Below are positions 55,141 to 64,000 of a DNA stretch of 64,000 nucleotides, piece by piece. Source of the DNA: Locusta migratoria (Eukaryota; Arthropoda; Insecta; Orthoptera; Acrididae); contig CM048750.1 of assembly GCA_026315105.1 (NCBI GenBank), positions 264,235,151-264,299,150 of the forward strand, in the 5' to 3' direction. A model generated the notes under the pieces. It saw nothing but the letters and a program-made list of their open reading frames with translations, was not told where the DNA came from and made no database searches. Numbering within the stretch: position 1 is the first letter of the stretch; every line of letters begins with the position of its first letter. A program made the position numbers and the translations under genes.

Positions 55141-56160
55141 TTAGGCGTTGCTTATTGCAGTTACATACCTCGTTAAAACCTGCCGACAACCGAAGAATGC
55201 CACGGGCGTGATTTTTTGCCTCACTGATGCCCCTGCTTTCTTTTTCTTCAGTTTTATGTTGAGATAGCGCACTCGAATAAAATGTCGGGTCCGTAAGAAT
55301 AATTTCATGACATCCGGCGCCACGTGAGGATATTTTTGTGCAATGACGTCGGCTAATCTCTTAGAAATATTTTTTCTTTTGAAAGTATGTCACTTCCGTT
55401 AATCTCGTTGAACAGCAGCTCAAACTCTGAGATCTGTCGCATCCACTCGTCAGACAGCACTAATATACCTCCTCGTGTTACAAATTCTATCCAACTTACT
55501 GTAGGACAAAGTAATTCATTAGACGGCACCTCCAGTGAGTTCTCATACTTCGCAGCACGGAGTGAAATGTAGCCTGCCAGAAATCTGAATCCTTCAGCTG
55601 GGCAATAAACATGTGTCACAGCAGATGGTGCAGCAGCCTCAAAACTAAAACTTATGTCCTGGAGCTCTGCTTCCCCATCTGGCATGGCCATTGCTTCAGG
55701 TATAACCGGAAAAATTCCGCACAGCAGGCAAGATGACAGGAATTGTTGAGTCTTCTTCCTGTCTCACAGACAAAGTATTAGACAGAAGCAACAAACGCAG
55801 CCGATGTTTTACTTCTTTAGGTGGAGGATGCTGATAGAAATAGCCAAAACCTCTAATCTGTGAAAACAAATTTTCAAGACAGTCGTGGTTCAGCCTTGCT
55901 GTTAATATATACTTAATGCCTAGTGACAAAAGGCCAAATAAAGAATTAATCGACATTAAGAGTCCTTTCTGAAATGGTAACAGTTGCCTTCGGTTTCCAA
56001 TCTGCATTATTTCACAGCACAAATTCATGTTGTTGAGAATTATTTTTTGGAGCTGCTCGTTCGTTCCATAGGCTTTTGCTAATGTCTTTTTGTCAACGAT
56101 TCTGCGAGAATTCAAAATGTCAAAACGAATCATTAATATATGAAACTGAATTAGAGGCAT
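55141..56160 (-). pseudogene. P-element/THAP9-like transposase remnant (C-terminal half)
   Basis: Three successive minus frames. The first (56160-55696) has LAKAYGTNEQLQKIILNNMN, RRQLLPFQKGLLMSINSLFG, and LNHDCLENLFSQIRGFG followed by HRLRLLLLS, the 'LNQDxLENxFxxIR' core of P-type transposases. The second (55691-55353) has FRFLAGYISLRAAKYE and a conserved tail. The third (55323-55141) has FLRTRHFIRVRYLNIKLKKK near the C-terminus. The THAP finger and catalytic first half are absent; the remainder is only lightly damaged. Confidence 0.8.
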
Positions 56161-56848
56161 CTAATTTTCTGTCGTAAAACACACGAATAAACGAAACAAA
56201 ACGTTCCCGTTCATACACAATAAACAAGAAGCTACCGCACGGCTACAGCTACAACTGCCGCCACGTGCTTCGGCGGTGACGTCATGCGCAGTACGACGAA
56301 TTACTACCTCGGACTGCGCACTCCATTCGTGCCCCCTCTGCGCCGCACAGCGATATGAAATGGAACGAGCATACAAGGACAGTGGGGCGGAAGGCGGTTA
56401 GTCGACTTGGGATTAATAGGAGGATTTCGGGACGATGTGATTAATCTGTAAAAGAGGCTGTATATAGAACGCTTCTGAGATCCACATGAGATCGGTTTAA
56501 CCCCTCAAGCATGACGCTGCCTCCACGCGAGGAGTAGTAGTAAAGAATCACCTCAGAGACATAGTTCAGGAGATATGACGCATCTGCGTCTATGGCGGAC
56601 GGTACTTTACATATAGACCTCGACAAAATCTACAGTTTTGTTTCGATATGTGCACACTTTGCAGTGTACTTTACACATGGAAATCCTCAGTTTTGGTCCG
56701 AACTTGATGAAACTTTGCACACTTGACCTACAAAGTAAAGGAAGTTTACTGTATACAGAAGATTTCGTATGGCGCAGGGTACTTCACATGCAGACTTCGC
56801 CAAGACCTATATTTTTATTTTTGTGCACGAAGGTTTGACAGTTTTATT
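56161..56848. other. Unidentified stretch upstream of the P-type remnant
   Basis: No domain. A weak internal repeat 'actttacacatggaaatcct / acttcacatgcagacttcgc' lies at 56600-56800. Confidence 0.4.
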
Positions 56849-56904
<56 letters not shown>

Positions 56905-57086
56905 GCATAGTCTATGGGACTCAACTACGGGGTCAGCAGTTCCTAAACTTACAAACTACTTATGAACTACTTACGAACTAGGACGGCACAAATATCCATG
57001 CCCGAGGGGGGATTCGAACCCCCGACCGTAGTGGCCGTGCAGACCGTGACTGGAGCACCTTAGTACCCTCGGCAACCGCGGCTGGC
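56849..57086 (-). mobile_element. SINE family A with a 51-base homopolymer 3' tail
   Basis: TSD gacagttttatt (56837-56848 and 57087-57098), perfect 12 bp. The element reads on minus, so the A51 run at 56850-56900 is a poly-T tail at its 3' end, not the poly-A expected of an L1-mobilised SINE. Confidence 0.92.
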
Positions 57087-57413
57087 GACAGTTTTATTAT
57101 CACAGCTTTTATACACTTGGCTTCCTAATCGATGCTTAATAGAATTCCTAGTACCTGTATGATTATTACAGCTGACTACATTTCAGTGGAAATTCGGTAT
57201 GGTGTAATGCTTGGCTATAATTTGATATTAATACAAACTAGGTACCCTATGCCATAACCATTTGTATTAACCTTACCCACGACAACTGTTATGTGTATAA
57301 TACATTATTCTACAACTGTCAGATATTTTACAACCGTCCTTATGCGAACGATATAGTTACTTTCATATTGACCATACAGTTAATTAATTAATGCCTAAAA
57401 ACATTACCCACAC

Positions 57414-57611
57414 ATTTAAAAAAATGTTTGTAAATCTATCGGACCAAACTGCGTGGTCATCAGTCCGTAGCTTACAAACTACTTAAACCTAGGTACGCTA
57501 ACCTAAGGACAACACACACACCCATGCCCCAGGGAGACTCGAACCTCCACGGCGAGCAACCGCGCGCTCCGCAGCGAGACGCTTTAGACCGCTCGGTTAC
57601 TCCACAGCGGT
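57414..57611 (-). mobile_element. SINE family B
   Basis: Full-length; B box GGAGGTTCGAGTCTCC on minus; TSD ttacccacac (57404-57413 and 57612-57621), perfect. Confidence 0.9.
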
Positions 57612-57621
57612 TTACCCACAC

Positions 57622-60083
57622 TGAACAATATTAATATTTCTAAGATATTTCATTATAATTAACTGGTAATACATATATATTGTTGTTGACTATTGTTGTT
57701 GTATGATGCAGGGTCTGAAGATGAGATTATTGGAATCTCGAAACATATAACAGATAAAAAAATAACGGCGGAAGGTATTTCATTTGGTAAATTTTTATTT
57801 TAGTCTTCATGACATATTTCTAGTTTCAAATATTACTTTCCTTGTTTCTTAGAAGACAGTGAACTAAATAAAATTCATTTGAAATAAAATAGCGGCCATA
57901 AAATAGCCAAACAATAATTTTGAATGAATATTACAACTGAAATTAAACAACAAGGGGCCGCCGGTGGAAAGTAATATTCCAACACTGGTGGTGGAGCTGT
58001 AAGTAAATTGCGTCATTCATTGAAATGTTATTAAATCCGATTTAAAACTATATAATCATCACATGTATTCAAGATCATCTTCCTCAAGCGCCTTTGTGCA
58101 GGCTGGCACGTAAAGCGACGTAATGATTGTTGGAATGTTTGTGACCTGAAATTAAACTGTCGCACGGTAGCAAAATTACTGATAATAAAACTTTAACACG
58201 AAATCTATGGGCGTTTGAGCTTGACTTTAAAGATAATGTTCAGAAAGAAAGGTTTGGTCATTGCACACTCCAACAATTAGCGTGTACTCTAATAATTCCA
58301 ACAAAGGCGAAAAACCTGAAAATACTAACTGCATGATGAAAATATGCGAAGGATGAAAAGGGAGGACCCAATCTACGAAATAATAACTCAAAAAGTGATA
58401 TTTAAGTACTTCATTATGAAAAGCAGTACAATACAAATACTTACAATGCGACTATTCAGGTCGATTGCAAAGGCAAGAGTGAGTCTCTATGCTACAGAAC
58501 ATTAGAACGTAGTACTTTCAGTTGTTTTCTGATACGTTTTTTACAGAGTATCTTTTCATTTCTTGCAATAGATGGTAAACAGTACCTCAATTAAATTAAA
58601 TCATTGACTTTAAAAACGTGTTAACACAATACGAATTGAAACTAATAAAATTATAAAATAAACTAAAAAAATAGTTCCACCGTAAAATAACTAAGCCCCC
58701 ACGAAGTCTAAAGGTCACATTGGATCACCTCTAGGCTTCTTACATGCTTATAATTGGAAAATCGTACTATTGTGTAACATCTTTCATAGCAGAATTTTGT
58801 TTAATAATTTATTTCGTCGCTATTTTTCAGTGAAACGTAAAATACAGCACTTGAGGCTTTAAATATTTCTTTACAGTATTAAACTTGTGAGTAAGTCAGT
58901 ATTCTTTAAATAAGTAGATGAAGCATTAATTACTTAATGAAACACTTATGCTTTAAACGAATAATGTGTTTACTGTTTGAAATATGGCTAGATTCAAGCA
59001 TAAACTAATGTTTGGATATTCCTCACACTACAATCACAAAATGCTTTATACTTTTAATATAAAGAGAAAATGAATAAATGAAAATGAAAGAATATTATTT
59101 CAAGTGCGTAGGTTTACATACAAAACAAAAAAATTACTTCCGTCAAGTCTGGTTAATCAACTATAATACTTTGACTACTATTAGCCTGGTTACTTTCTAC
59201 ATAAATGAAACCAACTTTACTTTACTTGCAAACTCTCTTGCACTCTCTTGCACTTTAATTACTAGTCTCTGCGGTTGTAACACGTTTAGCAATTCTTTAA
59301 CTCGTCTAGCAATTTCTTTAAAACTGATCGTAATTACTTTAAAAATGATTGAACTTGTTAGTCAATGTACAGGCTTGCATAATCAACATAATCTAATAAT
59401 GGTGATAATGGGGTGACTACAACTACTTACAAAATTAAGACTGGTTTCAAAATAAGTCATGTGTAATTGAACCAAAGTTCTGATTGGGTTGATACTACAT
59501 TTACATGCATACAAAGTAAAATGTTACAAAAGTACTCATCTGCTTTCGTCGTCTTCGTCGTGAAGTCCATACAAGACAGATATGATTACAATAGGTACTC
59601 TTACCACAACAACGATCTCACTCGGTGACAATAGACTTGACAATCAAACAATTACTTTTCTTGCACACATGAAAAAAGATTACACTGATCACTTTCGAGT
59701 ATAAATAAACTTGTTTCGCACTTCCTTCAATACATTAAACAGTACGACTCTCAGGCTTATTGCAATTGCATTAAACTCGCGCCACACTGCGCCTACCGTG
59801 CCTCTGCACCATCAACAAAACATTTATGTGTTTACTATAGCGAGTCCGCTCCGCGACTGCTTCAGCAGCGCGACACTCACAGCTACTACTTCTGTACCAA
59901 AGACAGTCTTTACAGTTCTCCAAACTTATTGGTGATTGTTCAGACGCACGTTGAGAATATCTGACATTCCTGATACTGCCCGAGACGTTGGGAAAGCATC
60001 GCGAAAGTGCAGTTCGCATTTTGTGACGTCAGAAACTAGCCACGTTGGCCACACTCGTTCAGATACACGATTCGTGTGCCGAC
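57622..60083. other. Unidentified AT-rich segment with hammerhead-like motif
   Basis: At 57715-57744 the order CTGAAGA - GAGATT/AATCTC stem (57723-57728 with 57734-57739) - GAAAC recurs. The remaining 2.3 kb has no coding motif. It ends in the repeat shared, inverted, with 2634-2821. Confidence 0.45.
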
Positions 60084-60269
60084 GGCTTTAATACAGACGG
60101 CAGTGGCCTTAGCATTGCAATGCGCATGCGCGGCTGAGGTTCTGAGGTCCTGAAACACATATGGCCGTTCCCACGTCAGGGAGGGGCGAGGAGAAACGCC
60201 GCTTTCAATATTGGCGTTGGAGCTGGTAGAGACGCCAGCTCCTGGCTACTAGAGCTCTGGCGGTTACTC
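60084..60269 (+). repeat. Dispersed repeat, inverted partner of 2634-2821
   Basis: See 2634-2821. Key shared words are 'gccagctcctggct', 'tgcgcatgc' and 'gcgaggagaaacgccgcttt'. Confidence 0.6.
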
Positions 60270-60389
60270 AAGAATGGTCCCGAAACAAGACAATGGAGCT
60301 ACTGCTCACCTCGCTTTACGCATGGGCAAAGCCTCCATTTAGGCAACACCTGTCCTTCATATTTGTTTCTGGCGTATCGAAGATTCATC

Positions 60390-60583
60390 GCCGGCCACGG
60401 TGGCCGAGGGGACTGAGGCGCTCTAGTCACGGTCTGCACGGCCACTACGGTTGGGGGTTCGAATCCCCCCTCGGGCATGGATATTTGTGCCGTCCTAGTT
60501 CGTAAGTAGTTCATAAGTAGTTTGTAAGTTTAGGGACTGATGACCCCGTAGTTAAGTCCCATAAACTATACAAACAAACATTT
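60390..60583 (+). mobile_element. SINE family A
   Basis: Perfect 11-bp TSD gaagattcatc (60379-60389 and 60584-60594). Confidence 0.93.
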
Positions 60584-60879
60584 GAAGATTCATCAAAAAC
60601 ACGTCATATTTGGTAAAATATCATGTAACTATCAAAACAGAATATCCGATTATGAATAATAATGAAGTCACTACTCTCCACCTTGCAAGAACAGCCGTGT
60701 TGTTAGCAAGGTCGGACAGCGGTGTCGAAGGTACTGGGTTCGAGTCTGAAGCAAGCAATTTTTTTAAAACCCATTTTTCTTTTAAACAGACACGGAAACA
60801 ACAGTGACATTTGTATTGTTACTTGCCACATATCTTTAGACGATTTTGCGAATGTGTTGCGATTTTGAGGGTAAATAAC

Positions 60880-61082
60880 AATTCAAATGTTCAAATGTTT
60901 GTATAGCTTATGGTACTTAACTACGGGGTCATCAGTTCCTAAACTTACAAATTACTTATGAACTAACTAATTGTAAGGAAGGCACAAATATCCATGCCCG
61001 AGGGTAGATTCGAACCCCCGACCGTAGTGGCCGTACAGACCATTACTGGAGCGCCGCAGTCCACTCGGCCACCGTTGCCGGC
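60880..61082 (-). mobile_element. SINE family A
   Basis: TSD ggtaaataac / ggtaaatgac (60870-60879 and 61083-61092), one mismatch. Confidence 0.9.
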
Positions 61083-61092
61083 GGTAAATGAC

Positions 61093-63087
61093 GTATACTC
61101 TTCGTTGTAACAAATATTTAACTGTGTGAAAAGAGGTGGGGGAGAGTAGCCTTTGCGCATGCGTAATGTTAGGAGAGGATGCTGCTTACAGTGTCAAGTG
61201 ACCCCAACAGAATCATTTCGTTACAGTCACTTCAGAGTGTAATCAGTTATTTACAGTGATTTAGTGTTCATATGCATTCATATGTTCTCGGTGTTTATTA
61301 TCAAATAAAAATAAAGCTTTAAGATTGGAATAAAAGTGGAAAGAAAGAAGATTGGTAGGCCGACGCCCCATCTCGAGATGAAGCAAGCGCTATTGCACAC
61401 CAGCTCTGTAGCTGAAGTATAGCGGTAAATTTTTCCAAGTCTTGGTTGCTGTAGAAACACTGCAGTGTGTCGACAGAACGGGGAAGGGGAAGCAGCTACT
61501 TTGCGTCATACTTACTTAATTATATTATATTACTTAATACATAATTACTTACGTATTGACTGGCACGCATCAGCGGAATTTCAATGTAACAGTACGAGCT
61601 TGCAGTATCACGTCACTTCGTTAAGTGAGAGAAACAATGCCTAAGTCTAACGCAACAACACGTATCCGGAGTTTTCTGGAACCACCAGCTAACGTGTTAA
61701 GTGAACACGGCAAGATAAAAAACGCCGACACATTCGTATGACAGGGCCGATGCGGTCATGACTAGTGCGTAGGGGAAGTATCAGCCGCTCCGCACACACT
61801 ATGTATACTCCAGCACTCGAGTTCATAGGAATTCGGTCAGATGAATCGATGGCTTACCTCTGGTAGCACTCGGTTCTCTGACACGTTCTAACGTCAGTAA
61901 AAGTCTTTTCTAGAACTCCAGCATTTTTCTACATCAGCTAACAACCAGCGAGATGTCGACTCCTGCGTAGCTCCGAGTTCGACTCCTGCGCTACAACCAA
62001 CTACGGACGCAGAGGAAGTATCTAGGATAACTTCCATGTCCTGCACACCGGAACTCCAGCGTTCCTAGGGAAGACGGCTACCTGCCGATAGGTCAGGAGT
62101 CAGCGCACATCACGATCACACGACAGCCGTCAACGCGGTCCAGTATGAAGGTGATGCGAGACAGCAATTAGCGTGGAGACCGAGAACCACTAGTCCAGAC
62201 GTGTGAATCGCCCATTCGCACGTTCCACCGTACTTCCGTACGGTTCCACAACAAACTGCGCGGCAGAGGGGTCACCTACCTCCGCACGCCGAGCTAGTGC
62301 GGACGCAGCCGCACTCTCAGCGCACAGTACGGCAGCAGGGTGCTGACTCCAAAAACCCGGTCGCCTGTGGTATACGCAGCGGTGTGTACCACTTGAAAGA
62401 CAACCGGCTGTCGTCTTCCATATATTTTTGTATAGTTTCTATAAAGTATAATTTATTTAATGTCGCTAGATTATCATTTTGTTAAAACTGGAACCCCATT
62501 CTTTTCAAGGCTCGAGGAATAACATTTTTATTTCGTGTGTTAGAATATTAGTTAATATTGCGAGGTTTTTCTTATTTTTTATGTTAATAATTTATTATTA
62601 TATTAATTAATGTGGCATAAGTACGGCTTCTCCGTTACGCCCCTGTCCCTGTGAGAATGTGCAGTTGTTTTACCTTTAAGTGTGTGCGGGAATCTATGAC
62701 TGTTTGAATGTGGGTTGTGACAGCTCGCTTTGCATCGTTATCTCTGGCTCAGTATCGATAGCTGCTGATACTACCAATGAGGTTTCCACACTCTTTGGTT
62801 GCAAGTTGGTTGGCGATTCTCTCGGTCCCCCACCACCACTGTTTTCGTGGATTGTCCGGCTTCCAGTGGCTTCCCGCGTTTTCCCGTGGCCCGGAGGCCG
62901 CACGGCGATTCATTCTCGGCTGGTCGTCTGGTGAGGTAAGGTTGGTTTTGCTCTTGTTTCTGGAGATGGAAGCGTTTCATTGACTAGCACGTTTGACTTA
63001 GTTTCGTGAACTTAGAATCATTTTTTGTTTGGAATATTTTCTTCGATCGTGTGCGGAAATGTGTTCTCTCTTTTTTTTTTCAATTCA
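61093..63087. other. Unidentified stretch
   Basis: No domain or terminal repeats recognised. Positions 61900-62480 are a GC-richer, C/A-rich segment grading into AT-rich sequence, LTR-like in composition only. Confidence 0.4.
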
Positions 63088-63100
63088 GTGATCTCCAATA

Positions 63101-63293
63101 GCCGGCCGCGGTGGCCGAGGGGACTGAGGCGCTTCAGTCACGGTCTGCACGGCCACTACGGTTGGGGGTTCGAATCCCCCCTCGGGCATGGACATTTGTG
63201 CTGTCCTAGTTCGTAAGTAGTTTATAAGTAGTTTGTAAGTTTAGGGACTGATGACCCCGTAGTTAAGTCCCCATTTACAAACATTTGAACATT
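63101..63293 (+). mobile_element. SINE family A
   Basis: Perfect 13-bp TSD tgatctccaatag (63088-63100 and 63294-63306). Head GCCGCGGTGGCCGAGG and B box intact; among the least diverged copies. Confidence 0.94.
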
Positions 63294-63667
63294 TGATCTC
63301 CAATAGATAAACGCGGTGTGTGTGATTCTAGTTGCAGTTTGATAACAGCCTGATATGTTAAAACCTTTTGTGATCATGCGGCGGTGTATGAACTCTGTGT
63401 AAATACTTTCTAGCTTTGGGAGGCCAGATTTATAATAGGTGATATGTTCATTTTATACAGTGCATGTAAAATTCTTCTCATCGTTTCCTTCCGTGAGTGA
63501 TATGTGTTCCACGTGGTTGATTCATAGAACAAAGCCTTCAGCTTCCACTCTTGTTTGTTCCATGCCTATCAGGCAAGTAACTATGCGGGTATCCTTCTGA
63601 TTTCCACTAATATTTCGCGATCTTCTCTCCCAGCCTATTTTAATTCTGCCTTTTCTTCTCCGACTTA

Positions 63668-63905
63668 TAGAACCTTCCTTATGTAATTCTAAACATTTCT
63701 GTGGGTTGCATGCTGTAATTCTTAATTTTATTTTTCCTACTTTGTGATTATTTCATTTTTGTGTTTTTTTTTTTCTGAGACTGGACTTCATCCGTCTCTG
63801 TAATCGCCACTTATCGCGTGTGGCTGTATTTCATTCGCTTCCTTATATAATTCTAAGCATTTCTATGGGTTGCATGCAGTAGTTAATTTTCTTTATTTTT
63901 CGGAA
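63668..63905 (+). repeat. Imperfect direct repeat, ~169-bp period
   Basis: 'ttccttatgtaattctaaac ... gggttgcatgctgtaattct' near 63675 recurs as 'ttccttatataattctaagc ... gggttgcatgcagtagttaa' near 63840. Confidence 0.7.
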
Positions 63906-64000
63906 TCTGAATTTATTCAATTTTATCGGGTTTCGGAACCACGTGGGTCCGAGTTCCGACTTCAGTGCTTTGCAGCTAGTCGCCTGAGTTCACGCCACTT

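Noticed and set aside
56769..56981. Lys-rich frames over the A51 run (also near 28545-29174)
   Set aside because: Homopolymer artefacts crossing SINE boundaries.
5716..63216. Repeated small frames with MPEGGFEPPTVVAV-like or RPRWPRGLRRSSHGLHGHYG-like translations
   Set aside because: They are translations of SINE A heads on either strand, present wherever the SINE occurs, and not genes.
5650..63293. tRNA-like A and B boxes as possible tRNA genes
   Set aside because: All examined lie within SINE copies with TSDs and lack a complete acceptor stem; none supports a functional tRNA.
1..64000. CRISPR array or bacterial operon structure
   Set aside because: No regularly spaced short direct repeats with unique spacers; composition and element content are eukaryotic.

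Overview
This 64-kb window looks like heterochromatin-like or intergenic DNA from a very large, repeat-rich arthropod genome. My best guess is an acridid grasshopper or locust (Schistocerca-like). The guess rests on recalled resemblance of the SINE, RTE and CR1/Daphne-like families to repeats abundant in those genomes; no search was run. I found no convincing host protein-coding gene, no genuine tRNA or rRNA gene and no CRISPR array. Almost everything recognisable is a transposable element, at all ages from an uninterrupted 1,019-codon RTE polyprotein to shredded relics. Nesting is deep and often resolvable to the base from target-site duplications (TSDs).

Layout. 1-2249: hAT transposon relic (minus), running off the left edge. 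2634-2821: repeat with an inverted partner at 60084-60269. 3905-4560: old CR1/Daphne-like LINE. 4767-6015: likely non-autonomous Helitron carrying a SINE. 6.4-7.1 kb: SINEs. 7490-7955: LTR plus leader. 7983-8143: small hairpin element with a hammerhead-ribozyme-like core. 8175-9075: R1/I-like LINE remnant. 9210-10985: Gypsy RT-RNase H remnant (minus). 11205-12392: RTE fragment. 14.87-15.97 kb: hammerhead-like motif and piggyBac fragment (minus). 16268-17172: CR1 copy. 17779-18622 and 21523-22432: a direct-repeat pair of unknown identity. 23116-29125: the best-resolved locus. A tRNA-like SINE with a 13-bp perfect TSD is split by a full-length two-ORF LINE of probable L1/Tx1-type, whose poly-A tail is in turn split by another SINE. 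31343-33290: LTR-element gag fused to an RTE fragment. 33411-35848: Tc1-like 5' end, then a mariner interrupted by a CR1. 36228-39518: full-length RTE with intact ORF. 40062-41105: 5'-truncated RTE. 41.1-43.2 kb: unidentified coding remnant and a Mutator-like transposase remnant. 43363-44169: deleted mariner-type element with ~75-bp terminal inverted repeats. 45.1-52.7 kb: a ~1.15-kb host unit in tandem, opened up by a SINE dimer, a Jockey-like LINE (itself hit by a MITE and a foldback) and a block with a ~790-bp palindrome. 52.79-54.67 kb: CR1-like relic with two stacked SINEs, an LTR and a SINE-in-SINE. 55141-56160: P-element/THAP9-like transposase relic. 57.1-64 kb: mostly unidentified, with SINEs and a third hammerhead-like motif.

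The parts do not form a pathway. Autonomous LINEs (RTE, CR1/Daphne-like, L1/Tx1-like, Jockey-like, R1-like) are the plausible suppliers of machinery for the many tRNA-headed SINEs. DNA transposon relics (hAT, piggyBac, mariner, Tc1, P, Mutator-like, Helitron) and LTR fragments make up the older layer. Family names come from motif recognition in the translated sequence; clade-level calls (CR1 versus Jockey, L1 versus Tx1) are tentative.
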